A stretch of 64,000 bases of DNA from positions 13,823,501-13,887,500 of the forward strand of contig JAFFSR010000244.1 of the NCBI GenBank assembly GCA_017163975.1, given 5' to 3'. A program made the translations under genes and the position numbers. This document shows, one piece after another, positions 1 through 11,819 of the stretch. Under the pieces are notes generated by a model, which was given only the letters and a program-made list of their open reading frames with translations, had not been told where the DNA came from and did no database searches. The DNA comes from Anastatus disparis (lineage: Eukaryota > Arthropoda > Insecta > Hymenoptera > Eupelmidae). Every line of letters starts with the position of its first letter. Within the stretch, counting starts at the first letter, position 1.

Positions 1-181
1 TGAAGAAATTAGAACGCTCCTTGAATATTAAAAAATCGTCTAGATAGTGGCTGTTGATGATGAGATTTTGGTAATTAGGTGTCGATTGTATCGGTCGAAT
101 TATATACAGTTGATTGGTGTTTTGCCTGCAATTTTATTTATTAGATATTTATCATTGACAAAATTCTAATCAATAACTTAC

Positions 182-412
182 TTCACAAGCAAACTTTCGG
201 GTGAATAAGATGCAATTAATTCGGTATCAGATGATTGATCTTGATCCGTTATTAATATACTTTCAAATTCATTGTCGATACTTTGTTTTTCCAAACATAA
301 ATCACTTGGATTATCATCGTAAAGGAACGGTGTTTCTGACGTAATGGGAGGTTTAAAAGTTGGAGGAATATTAATCATCTGTAGTGGGACGATGTTGGGT
401 ATTTTCCTGCCA
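182..412 (-). CDS. Internal exon of an unknown minus-strand gene (exon c)
   Basis: On the minus strand an acceptor (ATATTACAG) ends at 413 and a strong donor (GTAAGT) begins at 181. The exon is open throughout and reads about 77 residues. It is rich in Asp, Ser and Glu (for example DQDQSSDTELIASYS) and has no domain I recognise. Its first base completes a codon begun by the exon ending at 476, so the two exons join in phase. The protein continues past the left edge of the window. I cannot name the gene. Confidence 0.55.
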
Positions 413-475
413 CTGTAATATATATTTCAATTAATTATCAGTTATCCAATTATTTATTATAACATAATTATTTGC

Positions 476-674
476 CTTTTCAGTTGATAGCGTAAATGAA
501 TATTAAATTCACGTTCCTTTGAAATCCATTGTAATCCAAATTTGTTCGCATTTTGTAAAACCATTCCCATTTCACGTTGAACTCTTATTTTATTTAAACT
601 TTGTTGCAATTTATTCGTTTCTTTGTTATTTACAACGAAGTTGGGTTCAATATCTTTATGACCTTTCGGCAATT
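476..674 (-). CDS. Internal exon of the same unknown gene (exon b), GC-AG donor
   Basis: This minus-strand reading frame of about 65 residues is basic and probably helical (LQQSLNKIRVQREMGMVLQ). The only donor that keeps the frame open into the exon at 412-182 is AAAAG|GCAAAT, a GC-AG type splice site, and it matches in phase. The acceptor at 675 (TGTAAG) lacks a good pyrimidine tract and does not match in phase with the exon at 1455-1147, so the 5' boundary is uncertain and another exon may lie between them. Function unknown. Confidence 0.45.
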
Positions 675-1146
675 CTTACATTAGCCATTCACTGTGTATG
701 AGGTCACCGATGAATTTGTACGTAAATAGTTTGTCATCATATTGAAAATTATATAATTTGTAATCGATTTGTTTACAAATTGGATCGAAGCGTCTGCGGA
801 AAAATTTTTGTCATTATTGTTTTTGGTTTCTTAGTTTCAATATACCGCGTTATAGAATTAAGAATTATGTTATAAACATTAAAAAAAAAAACAGTTCAAT
901 TACGTTTAATTATTGTATTGATAAAAGGCAGGATAATTTCCGTACAGCTGGAATTATCTATCTGCTAATTTATTATAATTTATAAGTATTCAGTTATAAC
1001 TCAGAAATTATCGATATTTTTTAATTAAAAACTTTATACTTTAACGTGTAATAAGATCGATAGGAAGAATACTTGGTATACGCCAATTCCTGTACAAATA
1101 AATTAATTCAAACATGTGAACTACCCAATAAATAAATTTTACTTAC

Positions 1147-1455
1147 CAAAGAATACGAAAACAAAATCCAAGTCGATCTTCAGTTTGTACGTCATTGAGC
1201 ATATAGTGTGTTGGGTTCAATAATGTACGCGCAATGTTTCGTTTTACTTTTGAAAGGTTCATAATAACCAATAATTCAGCGATTTCAAACACATTTTCTT
1301 CTAGGAATTGAGAACGTTTCACCCTATCATTTTTATCGAACTTCAATATTTCAGACATAATTAATTCAGTCATTATAACTTCTTCGAAATTAATAGAACG
1401 AGGATCCCGGGTTGTGATTTTGTTGTATATTTCTTCATATGGCTGTTGAAACCGG
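1147..1455 (-). CDS. Internal exon of an unknown minus-strand gene (exon a)
   Basis: The exon is bounded by acceptor TTATGTTGCAG (AG at 1457-1456) and a near-consensus donor TTTG|GTAAGT at 1146. It encodes about 103 residues without a stop, beginning RFQQPYEEIYNK. The sequence looks helical and contains no cysteine motif or known catalytic signature. It is probably the same gene as the exons at 674-476 and 412-182, because strand and spacing fit, but the phases of a and b do not join directly. I do not recognise the family. Confidence 0.55.
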
Positions 1456-1481
1456 CTGCAACATAATGAACATTTAAACAT

Positions 1482-2091
1482 TGACAGTTAAAAATACTAC
1501 AGACACATATTAAATTTGAATCGTATTCTTCGGTTGTAATTAATGTTTGTGTTTTTCAGTGAAAAACATGGTTCAACAATCTATAAAACTCAATTGACGA
1601 CAAAGTTGAAACTATATAATTGTGGAAATTAGAAATTTTATGATAGATATTAGATATATTCCGTGAGATAATAAATTAACTAACATTGATACTCAAGTAG
1701 CATCGTTGCTCGAGTTGGGCCTCTGAATTCCATCAAGTACGAATTGTTACTTGATTATAAATTATTATTTTAACTGATCATAACAGACAATTTTACTGAT
1801 TTTTAAACAACTGCGCAAACAACTGTTGAGAAAATTATTTTTTAATTAGATGACGCGCTATTAATTGGATGAGGATTTTTCAATATTGTTTGGGAAAAAA
1901 TTATTCTGGGTACAAAATTAGACACACGTTTATAAGGAATACGAACAGTGAAACTTTGAGATCTGAGGGTTGAGATCTGACTGTTAAGTGTTGAGTGTCG
2001 ACTATAAATTCGACCCCAATAACAAATACGTATCTCCCCTTGTAACTGAATCTGATGCAAGCGCGAGTGCGCAGAACATGCTTCGTATGCT
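1482..2091. other. No gene seen
   Basis: AT-rich DNA, probably intron or upstream flank of the left-hand gene. Short ORFs here overlap each other in different frames and show no codon or domain support. Confidence 0.4.
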
Positions 2092-2600
2092 TCAGCATTC
2101 TACTATAGTTCTGTAGTCAGAAGACTGCAGCAGACTTATGGTAGGCAGTGCTTTATTAAACGCACTTGTAATTTCATAAGACTCTTCAATTCTGTTGAGC
2201 AGCACTCGACGCATGTTAGTTATTGCACTTTTCTTGCAATTTTGTTGAACGCAGAAGTGCTCTAAATGATCCTTCTGATACTGCAATTTGAATTTTGTAA
2301 TTTTATCGCAATTCTGGTATAAGCCATTTGCTACAGACGGCGTGTACAATTCCATCGCAATTGTTCCCGCGAAAGTGATGAGAGGGCCTCATTAAGTGCA
2401 CTTGTAATTACTTAAAACTATTCAATTCTGCTGTACAGCACTTGATATTTGTGAAACTTTGCACTCTTGGTGCGATTCTGTTGAAGGCGCAAGTGCTCGG
2501 AATGATCCTTCTGATATTGTAAGTAGAATCTTGCAATTTCATCGTAATTCTGCTGCGCGTCGCCTAATATAATCACACATCAGCAGAGATTCAAAGCATA
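2092..2600 (-). repeat. Diverged tandem duplication of about 235 bp containing an 87-codon ORF
   Basis: Two adjacent stretches (about 2135-2345 and 2380-2570) share a run of matching words, including acttgtaatt, attctgttga and aatgatccttctgata, in the same order. The first copy keeps an open minus-strand frame of 87 codons (2092-2355) and the second is broken. The ORF has no recognised domain. This may be a decayed tandemly duplicated coding segment or a diverged minisatellite. Confidence 0.5.
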
Positions 2601-2689
2601 TGACGTATGGTTGGATGCAATTACATCGATAGTCAAGCAAATTGCGTCAGAATTGTGTCAAGATTGCAAAATTTTTGTTACCAGGGTCA

Positions 2690-2790
2690 TAATACGTAAC
2701 GAATTTGAACGCCTTATTACGTATGAATTACGTAATTATGTTACGTATCACAGATACGTATCAAAGTCACGTATTTATTTTTGATAGGGT
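2690..2790. repeat. Cluster of TACGTA/ACGTA words
   Basis: About seven ACGTA words, several within TACGTA, occur in some 90 bases of otherwise AT-rich DNA. This is a local low-complexity cluster of unknown role. Confidence 0.3.
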
Positions 2791-4730
2791 ATAATAATAG
2801 TATTAGTAATTTTTAAACTCTAAAATATATTATTTTTGAGAAATAATAATCAGTCTAACATTAAAAATAAAGTTTTATCAAATTAAAACTAAATATTATT
2901 TGAAGTAATGCTAATCATTACTGACTAATAATTAATTTTTATTGATAATATAAATTATAATATGCTAAATATAATTATTCAATAGTGGCATTGTAATAAT
3001 TATTCTCGATTTAAAAGAAAAATCAAAATAACAAATTATTATCTTATGTAAAATATATAACTGTAGGAAAAATCCTCAAATATTTGGCTTTATAATGACA
3101 GGAGTTTGAGGAGATCCTCAAACATACGAAAGCATATTCTGAAAATCCTCAAAATGCAACAAATAAAATTAATATAGTTAAAGTTAGAGAAAAACATTAA
3201 AACTAACTCTAGTATTTTGAAGTTAATGAAAGTAACTATTAATTGGCTTGTAAAGCTAAATAAACAAGGTAAAACTTATCTCTTTTCGGTAGAAATATCC
3301 CTCTCCGTCGTTCTCTCATCTCTGATTACACCTTGATCTTTACAATTGATTTAGCAATAGCTTTGAAAATTTATTAACATTAAAAGAATCTACTATGATT
3401 ACGTCTCAAGTTACTTCTAATTTAAGAGATTTCAATCTAATCCTAATTGTATGCCCCTCGAACGTAAGTCGCCTCTCCATGTTGGTTACTTATAATTGCT
3501 GCTGTTCTACCATTCGCAGCTACCTCGCGACTCTATCTAATTCAATCAAAAGCTACTACTTTTTCTAAATGAGGGGAGTGCGTAGCAACAGTTATTTTCT
3601 TTTAACTTGCATTCAGCCAAGTCTTGGTAGCTATCCATAGACCTGGAAGTTGCAAGTTTGTAAATTTCACAAGTTAAGCACAACGTAATTAGTGCAGTTG
3701 CACTCAACTTGAGAAATTTATGTATGTTTAAGAAAAGAATTTTAGAATTAATTTTCCACCATATAACATATGGGTACATGGGCTAATCCCATGGTTACAT
3801 GATAGTGATTCTATCTATATACGTTTTATTTTAATTCGTAGATGAAATATACATAACTGAGCTCTACAAGAAATTAACTTCTGTACTATTTTTGTTTTGC
3901 AAATTATTGAATATTTATAATCATATCATTACGAACTATTATTGCCAAGTAATGATTAACGAAGCGCGAAGATTACGATATTCATCAGCATTATTCTTAT
4001 CACATATCTTACGAACACGATTCTCAATGACATCCACATAAAGTAAAAAGTCGCTGGGTAACGTAATTTAGTGCTTACTATTTCCCAATTTTCACATTCC
4101 CTATAAATATAATCTTCACTAACCCAGACACTAAAGATCGACGTAATCCTATTGTCAAGTTATGATTAAACATTTGTCCAAGTATAAAACGCCTGTTCCA
4201 TTGTAAAAATAAAAATAAATTCAGGATTCAATACATATTTTTCATATAAAACTATATAATTTAATTTAAAAATTTCTTTTACCTTTTATGAAAGTATTAG
4301 TGCAAATAATTCTTAATAGTACTTTACAATTATGCTTTTAGCATATTCTAAGTTTAAATAACACATATATTCCAGTCCCATATAACCCTGAATAAGTATA
4401 TCCACTGAACTTTATCTTAAATGCAAATAAAGTATATGTCTTACATCCTAACAAAATATATAAGCTAATTAAATCCTCTAATTGATAAATTATCACATCA
4501 CCAACTCGACGCAAATTGACGATTTCCAAATCCATTTTGCGTTACTCTCTTATTAAATAATATTCAGCAAGCCTTGTGTGAATAGTATGAACACAATCTT
4601 TAACTAATCGTTTTAACTCTTTTAGATCTGTTCCGACGATTGCAATTTCTTGTTTAGAAGTCATAGCCTTTCTGCCACTCGATCTATGCTTCCTAGGCGT
4701 ATTACTCTAACCTACAGTCTGTAAAGTAGT
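2791..4730. other. No gene seen; AT-rich
   Basis: No reading frame with domain or splice support on either strand. The minus-strand ORFs at 3546-3779 and 4338-4535 look random. Some sequence near 4600-4735 may belong to the pol remnant that follows. Confidence 0.4.
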
Positions 4731-4734
4731 CGAT

Positions 4735-5197
4735 TGTAAATTTGGAGATAAGCATTCTCGACAAAGAACATCATCTTTAATCATTGAATAGTCCCATTGC
4801 GAACAGTAAGTTTTTAATTTAGAGTTTTTACAAGAAATTTCTTGTCAAGTAGGTTTAACTCATTCTTTCTTCTTTTGTAAAGTAAAACTGATAATTTCAT
4901 CTTCTAATCGATCTTTTAACCAATCTTCACTTGATTTTTTTTTAAATAATTCAACTAACCATATTTTTAGCAATATCTTCATTTTCATTATATTTGTCTT
5001 CTATTCTAAGACAATATTTACAAGAAGAATTTTCACATAGATGACGAGATAAACTATCAGCATTTTTGTGAGAAATTCCTTTTCTATGAATAATTTCATA
5101 ATTATATTTACTTATTCTTTCAATCCATCCAGCTAATTGACCGTCAAAATGTATAAATAAAAGTAACCAACTTAAAGCAAAATGATCTGTTATTTTT
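4735..5197 (-). pseudogene. Ty3/gypsy pol remnant: RNase H C-terminus and integrase N-terminus
   Basis: The minus strand from 5197 to about 4960 encodes the end of a gypsy RNase H domain: a TDH..L.WLL block, GQLAGWIERI, then IHRKGISHKNADSLSRH. Gypsy polyproteins normally show TDH, GRLARW and HRxGxxHxxADALSR at these places. A Cys-rich linker (CENSSCKYC) and a stop follow. Further down (about 4830-4735) comes a stretch resembling the integrase entry segment (SQWDYSMIKDDVLCRE), with frameshifts between. It is a decayed internal pol fragment not covered by any long ORF. Confidence 0.75.
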
Positions 5198-5361
5198 AAA
5201 TTAATTGTTCATTTGAAATAAATTTGTAATGAAATCAATAAAATAACAAATGATCTGAAATTATTGAGATAAAAAGTTCTATGATAATCAGTGCGTATAC
5301 TGCATTAACATAGTATACAAAATTAATCTATATAAAGCAACAGAACTTCTTTTACCTGAAC

Positions 5362-5560
5362 ATGTCTGCTCGACTGACTTGTTGGATCAATATTGAACTA
5401 GGGCGGATGTTGTCAGATTCTGCATCTTCATCTGACATGCAAGCTGGCGCTATCTCAGAAACCCTTTCTTGTCTCAGAAAGACTTTCCTAGGGTTGGGCG
5501 CTGATGTTGACTCCATTGACATGTTCTCGATCAGAGTTGAATGGGGCTAATGTCTATAGG
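5362..5560 (-). pseudogene. Possible gag-like leader ORF next to an LTR remnant
   Basis: The minus strand reads an open stretch of about 56 codons starting MSMESTSAPNPRK and ending at a stop near 5362. It lies just downstream (in minus-strand sense) of the LTR-like block at 5945-6200 and upstream of the pol remnant at 5197-4735. That order fits an internally deleted LTR element, but no domain is recognisable. Confidence 0.25.
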
Positions 5561-5944
5561 TCTTCTTCTTGGATAACCGGTAACCGAGGTGTTAAGAACG
5601 GACTTCGTTCGGTCGTTGAGTTCTTAAACAAAAATTATTTCATTTTTGTTGGGAACCATTCTACCGTCCCAGGACTTACCTTGTCACTTTATTTATCAAA
5701 TATGCGTATATATATGTAAGATTATTTATTTAATTAAATTAAATAACACACAAACATATTATTATAATTAAATTTTATTCATTAAAAGATTTTTTTTTAT
5801 TATTCTAGATATTGTTCTTACAATAATTATTGTAGAGATAAAAAATTAATTGATTGATTTTATATAATATTTGTGAATATTAGCAAGAAATAGTCGTATA
5901 ACTTTATTATTCTAATTTAATATGTTTTAACTGTTGTTAGTTTA

Positions 5945-6200
5945 GTTCGTAAATCTCATTAATATAAGTAAACTTACTAATTAGGAGAGAAAGAGTAGAA
6001 TTTGTTTCCGACTTGGTCGTCGATGTTTTCTATATTCGGACTCCTTAAACTACACGGTGAGAATGTCCGTGGCAAGATAAAATTGGGCTTCCTCCTTTAA
6101 TCGCTCGAACGTTCGGTTAATATTTCAGATTATCACCTCGAACGTCACCTTGATTCTCCTTAGATCTTAGATAGTAGAGTTATAATATTCTTTCTTTTTT
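5945..6200 (-). repeat. LTR-like block, related to 14275-14480 in opposite orientation
   Basis: Reverse-complementing this stretch gives, in order, gttcgagcgattaa, gccacggacattc, ccgtgtagtttaaggagtcc and tctctcctaa. The same series, with small changes, occurs on the plus strand at about 14333-14462. The shared GC-rich core and nearby minus-strand gag/pol remnants suggest an LTR. No target-site duplication was found. Confidence 0.6.
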
Positions 6201-6539
6201 TTGAATTTCGTTAGCTAAGCGTTTTTGTTGTTATAAAGCGAGGAATTCGCTGATAGAGATATTATGATTTGTTAGTGTGTATCTTAAGTGAAATTTAAAA
6301 CAGAGAGAAAAAGGAAAAGGGAAGCTGCTTTAAACCAAGTGGATTTTTTTTTTTTTTTTCATAAGAAACAGTAAAACGTTCTAGTTTCTCAAATTAAATT
6401 TACAGAAAGCTACAGTATCAAAAATTTCGGAAAATTTTCGTAAAAATAGAAACATATAATAAAAAAAAATAAAAAGAAGAAATTAAATTGAAGATAAAAT
6501 ACCAATTTTGTTTTGTGCTATAAGATTTTCTTAAGTCAT

Positions 6540-6905
6540 TTTTTTTTACTTTTTTTTTCCATATATACGTATATATATACATACATACATACACATATAT
6601 AACAAGATTACGAGGAAAGTACTTATACGAAATCAGCAGGTGCAAGCGAGAGGGCATAGGGGAACCTCGTTGGCATGAAAACATTTAGAAAAAGAGAAAC
6701 AGTACCCGCTTTGTGTTTACCTATACTATTATATATAGATACCTTCCTCAAAATTTCACTGCATATATATATGTACTTACACATATACACGTATTGTGAA
6801 AATAATATATATGAAATTACATATATATATATACATAAACATATTGCATATATAATATACAATATATACACATATACACATATATACAGTATAACAATAA
6901 TATAT
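6540..6905. repeat. AT/CA-rich simple-sequence region
   Basis: Long runs of TA, TACA and CATA steps around 6558-6600 and 6730-6905. The apparent ORFs on both strands (6623-6931 minus, 6675-6980 plus) are made of Tyr/Ile/Cys-rich simple repeats and are not credible genes. Confidence 0.7.
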
Positions 6906-6911
6906 ATGCAA

Positions 6912-7070
6912 TTTATAATAGATGTTCGCATCGGCGACTTAATTCAAGCGTCGTGCGCTGTCTTATCTGTAGTGGAATAGGCCCCTAGTATTACTACTCG
7001 CGGGCGTAGTAGTGGCGCGTGGGGGAAAAAAAATATGTTCGTTGCCCGATGTAGCTTAAAAGTGGCGCTC
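6912..7070 (+). repeat. Dispersed GC-rich repeat R1, copy 1
   Basis: The block from ttcgcatcgg through tagtattact and gggcgtagtagtggcgcgtg to gttgcccgat recurs inverted at about 24560-24700 with high identity, including the following A-run. No ORF or tRNA-like structure fits it. It may be part of a dispersed transposable element. Confidence 0.6.
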
Positions 7071-7172
7071 ATCTTTGTAACTGCATAAAGTCGCGTGTAG
7101 TTTTTTTTTTTTTTTTCGATAATATTATATATTTTGTAATTTCATTCATGTGTTTACGATATTCATTGGTCT

Positions 7173-9170
7173 TTATCGTATTTTCGTCTGGATGATACTT
7201 AAGTAGTAATAATTTTTTTTTTCTTTTATTGTCATGTCTTTGAGATTATCAAAGAAAAAGGTTTGATTACTTTTGTAATCTTTGACAAGATCGCTTATGG
7301 CTATACTTAAAAGTTTTTGTTTCTGTTTTGAACTTTCGATGCCATTAGTGAGGGCTTTTGCGAACACATCTAGTATTTTGTTTAGTTCTTTCGATTCTCT
7401 CAAAAGTTTCACATATGAAATATAAAACCAGTTTTGTTGAACATAGTTAGATTCAAATAAATCTTCATATATGGCGATGTCTGGTTTATGTTTATATTTC
7501 ATTAGATAATGTAGACATTCGAGATTCGCCTGGCGCACCGTATTTCTGAAACATTTTTCTCTGAAATTTGTTTCGATGAAATTCATTAGTTCGTCTATTT
7601 CTGTCTTATTAACTATTGATTCATCTTTCCGATGTGAGTCATATAATACTACCAAATAATTATTTAATTCATTTACTCTATTGTATAATTTTAATGTAGT
7701 TTCATTAGTTGTTAAAATTTTTTTTAGGTACTCTAATGCTCCTTTAAAATCAATTCTATCCAAAAAATCTTGTAGTTTTGTTTAGGACAAATGTTTGTTT
7801 TCATAATAGGAGATTTTCCTTTCCAAATTTAAAATAATATTTTTGTACCTTCTGATCTGATCATCATTTTCAGTGATACGTTTGTTCAAGGTTTGTTATT
7901 TTTATGTTCCAATTCAATTTGGAAATTCTGTGCCTCAATAAATTTTTCGTCTGCTAACTTTTTGCAATCTTTTTCTAATTCTATTTTTTTTTTTAAATAA
8001 ATTATCAATTTCTTGCGTTAGAAGATTTTTTTCTTTTTCTGATTCTGTGATCTCTTAAAAGAAGATCATGTTTTTTATTCAACTTTTGTACTTTCTTTTT
8101 TTTTTTCAATTACATGATCACATGTTTCACTTAGAGTTTTTTCGTATTTATATTATTTTTTTTTCATATCTAATAGAAATTGTTTAAGTTCGATTATGTC
8201 TTGTTCAATTTTCCATTTAAGATTAGATACGTCTTGTTTTTGTTCATTAAGACCTAGTATTTCACAGTTAGATATTTTAATATTTTCTGTTAACTGAACA
8301 ATTTCATTTTGAAAATTATCGATTTGACAAATCAATTTTTTTTTCTTCAATTCTAAGTGATCACAATCATGACTAAGAGTTTTTATTTATTTTTTTTAGT
8401 TTAAAAATATTTGTTTTTTGATCTTCAATAGTTTCTGTCAATTTCATTGAATGAGCTTGATACTTTTTTATGTTCTTTAAAAGTTCATTATGCTTATTAA
8501 TTTTTTCACAATTAATTATTGAATCTTTATCTTTAGCCGTTTCATGATTATCAATTTCAATAATCATTTTATCAGGTACAACATCTTCAATCGTTTGTTT
8601 TTCTTCGTTTTGCTGTATGTCCTTATTTGAAAAGTCATCACCACCATCATTGGATTTTATTTCTAAATCAATTTTATTCAATACGTCATAATCATTATCA
8701 TCGTCTTCGGGCAATTTGTTTTCCAGTTTAACAATATCTTCATTTATGGAGACAGTGAATGGTTTTGTTGGTTTGTAAAACATTCTCACAAATTCTTTGT
8801 GTTTTTTCATTTCTGCAGCGCTGATTTTCTTCCAAATTCCACCTATTCTTTGGTCTTTTCGAATGTATCCAACATTCATTCCCGCATATAAACATTTTTT
8901 AAACCTGCAGTATTTGCATTTCTATTGGCTACAATTAAATGACTCACAATGTTCAATCGTTCTTTTGTTTTTTATGATTTTGTACGATCGCAGAAAAAAT
9001 GATTTGCAGGATGAACAGCTATCAATCCCATAATTTATTGCCACTGACTTAATGCTACTGCAAACTGCACATTTTTTAAAATTCATTATGCCTATTGGAG
9101 ATTCTACGTTGGTATCAACCACATAATTATCATCCACGGATTCATTTTGAGTATTTTCAGTAAAAATGAT
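7173..9170 (-). pseudogene. Broken gene: nuclear-receptor-type C4 zinc finger fused to a long coiled coil
   Basis: The minus strand encodes, from about 9085, the first zinc module CAVC...YGIDSCSSCKSFFLRS and then CKYCRFKKCLYAGM, both hallmarks of a nuclear-receptor DNA-binding domain. The two modules are in one frame but separated by an in-frame TAG at 8924-8922. The spacing between CSQ and KCKYC is shorter than in typical receptors. After the finger come an acidic segment and long Lys/Glu/Asn-rich coiled-coil stretches (8550-7770) spread over shifting frames at A-runs. A helical 196-codon frame (7763-7173) closes the gene. No ligand-binding domain is seen. The stop and the shifts indicate a pseudogene, unless sequencing errors in homopolymers explain them. 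Confidence 0.6.
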
Positions 9171-9674
9171 GAATAGATAATAATGGGTTTCTAGTCAAAA
9201 AAAAAATCTATTACTCAGAAAGAAATGGTAGTAACAGAAAAATTTTAAAATTTTGAGGGACACGAAGGTTTTAGTAATATTAGTACAATTGTACAATGTA
9301 CAATTTTTGTAAAACAAATATGATGAATTAATAAACGATTATTTAACTATTTATTTGTTACGTATCCATCATATTTTTTTACAATATAGGATTGATAATG
9401 GTTTTTATACTTTCAATTCTTTCAAAATTTTTTGTCACGTTCTATTTGTTCCCCTTTCTCGCACGTTAACTTAAATAAGTTCACACATACATTACTTTAA
9501 TATCCGATTCTTCTTTTTTAAAATGTACATTTCATTTCTAAAATCACAATTGCTAGCGTATATTTATCTAAGTCTTTATCGTTAAGCATTTTCTTTAAAA
9601 TAAATGTTTTTATATTATGAATTTTTATTCAATGATTCTGGTTAAAGGTAGCAAAGTTTTCCATCATATCACTG
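9171..9674. other. No gene seen
   Basis: AT-rich spacer between two broken minus-strand reading frames. It could hold introns of one decayed gene, but no splice pair is convincing. Confidence 0.35.
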
Positions 9675-10520
9675 GTATCTTTCTTGGATGTAGTCTACAA
9701 TCCTATTAATTTTTCCAGCATGTTTTTCCAATTTCTTGAGATGTTCATCTGTGCATGATACACTAAATTTTAGGCCATCAAATGTCTCTTTTTGAAAATA
9801 GGTTGCTGAAATTTTATACATGGATTTTCTTTTTTATGCTCTTTCTTCGATAATTATGCTTTTTGCATTATATGAATTTGTGAAAAAAATGTCGTGGCTT
9901 CCCATATGCAGTTTTGATGGGTTTCCATATTTAGTTTTGAATGTATAAGCTTCTTGAAAGTATGCATTAATCATATCAAAACGATTTTTCAATTTTCTTC
10001 ACTCATGGACATCAAAATTATTTTCCGATTCCTTTTCTAAAACATTATCAAATTCTTCTTTGAAATCATTAACATCGTCAACCATTGGGCTGGAACTAGG
10101 TATTACATTAGTTTCGTCGTCTATAACATCTCTGTCCGAAGCATCACAAATCGCTTTTGTCGATGATCGATCGAAAATTTGTGTTATATTATAAGAAATT
10201 TTTTCAATTTTTTTAATAAATGGTTTATTAGTTGGTAAATTATTCAATATCGAAGACGATTCAGTTGGGCATTTTGGTTCATTTATAATATCATCAACTA
10301 CTGTAATAACTTTACGATGATTGCATGATTCGTTGAATTTGATTGATTTTTTCCTTTTATCCGTCGACGATTTAGTTATTAATGGTTGTTCTATATAAGA
10401 TGAAGGTTCGTTATCTGTAGTAGTCAATGCAAATTCGTAATCTATTTGAAAGTTAATATTTGTTATTAACAATCTGTTATCTGGTGATTGTTGTGTTAGG
10501 TCCTGGCTTTCATTAGGACT
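9675..10520 (-). pseudogene. Long minus-strand reading frame broken only by two in-frame stops
   Basis: One frame runs from about 10520 to 9675. It is interrupted by TGA after FDVHE (about 9998) and by TAA after IIIEERA (about 9794), yet codon composition stays protein-like on both sides of each stop. The N-terminal half is Asp/Ser/Asn-rich and probably disordered. The C-terminal half (FDMINAYFQEAY, then FDGLKFSVSCTDEHLKKLEK) looks folded and ends IVDYIQERYQ before a stop. It is not recognised. It lies upstream (minus sense) of the zinc-finger pseudogene and could be part of the same decayed locus. Confidence 0.5.
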
Positions 10521-10529
10521 AAATAAAAT

Positions 10530-11430
10530 GAATGATTTAATAAATGTATATATTGAATTATATATTAAACTTAATACGTTTGATTAAGTGAATTTAATTT
10601 ATTTTAAAATGTTTAAGTTAATATCAAGGTAGTAAAAGTTAAATAACATAAGTTTAATAAGAAGATGCATGTCATCTAGTGGTGGAGAAAGCTTCACCAA
10701 TATTTGACTGAGAGGGATTGCTCTCACTATTGAACAATCATTAAAGATAATTTAATGATTTGAATATAAATATATTGAAATTTATTCTTACTTTTTAGTG
10801 CTCCTTTAAGTAGATTGGTGCTGGGTACGGGCAGACAAATAAATAGGCATGATATGTAAATATATATACCCTCGAGGTTTATTAATATCTTTTATACCAC
10901 TCTAACCTCAAAATCATAACTTTAATATGATTATTCGGCTATCGTGGTATAAAATACATTATGGAATGAGTGTGTAAAAGCTTTTTTACTTAAGTTTTAT
11001 TTACACACACAAATACAGATGTATAAATATGAGGTGTAAATAAATATTATTATTATCTACAATTTTATTTTTGATTCATCAAAAATTATAATTTTATTAC
11101 TAACTTATGAGCATAAATGCTATTTTAAATGACTAAATTTTTAAAAATGTTATGAAATAATAATAACTTATAGTTTTCTTGATTATTTTTTATTTCACAA
11201 AATATCCTATTTTTCATCGTAAGTCGCTTAATTGACCCACCTCACTGTCATAATAACCAAGTATTAACCGATTAAAGACCCATATCTAAGATATGCTCCA
11301 TGCAAGTAAAACTTAACAATTAACTTCAAAAATTAAAAAATTTATCTAAAACAATTTATTTACTTTCTACACTAATTCAATAAAAAATGTTTGTAGAAAA
11401 AATATTAAATAAAATATCAAATTTATGATA
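10530..11430. other. No gene seen; AT-rich
   Basis: No supported ORF, RNA or clear repeat was found in this stretch. Confidence 0.4.
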
Positions 11431-11434
11431 AAAA

Positions 11435-11647
11435 TTAAGAACTAGAATATTTATATTTGACAGTTTGTGAAATTTCTTCTTTTACTTTTGCTTGTGCTTT
11501 TATCCTACAAACTGAGCATAACCATGATCCTTCTTTAATAGTTAAATAGTTGATGATATTCGTCGATGCTTTTATTAAACCAGTAGTTTTATAAGAATCC
11601 TTGCGGTTAAATGGATTCAAATATTGTTTCTTGAGCTTTGTTGACAT
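11435..11647 (-). pseudogene. N-terminal fragment of the NPF/CxxC transposon-like protein family
   Basis: The 70-codon frame starts MSTKLKKQYLNPFNRK and contains GSWLCSVCRIKAQAK. This matches the layout of the repeated ORF further right (CCNPYKLKKHRK ... LCTTCRKRAQQEY): an NPF/NPY motif near the start, then a CxxCR motif 40-odd residues later. I recall this arrangement at the N-terminus of a widespread, uncharacterised animal transposon-like protein family. Here the first Cys pair is replaced (YLNPF). The fragment is isolated and no matching downstream exon is seen. Confidence 0.45.
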
Positions 11648-11819
11648 GACTGTTCCATCTGTTTTCTGCTTGATTATATTTTTACTAATTCTGAAAATTC
11701 TAATGAAAATAATATTTCATAAAATAATGGAAATAATGTGATGTTTCGTCATCGCTTATATATCTCAACTAAACTTCTAAAAACTTAATAAAACTCTAAA
11801 AATTCTTCAAAAAATACCT

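Noticed and set aside
4338..4535. 65-codon minus-strand ORF
   Set aside because: It lies downstream of the gypsy remnant with no match to integrase or env and looks random.
6623..6980. Overlapping 100-codon ORFs on both strands
   Set aside because: They are translations of TA/CATA simple sequence with no codon structure.
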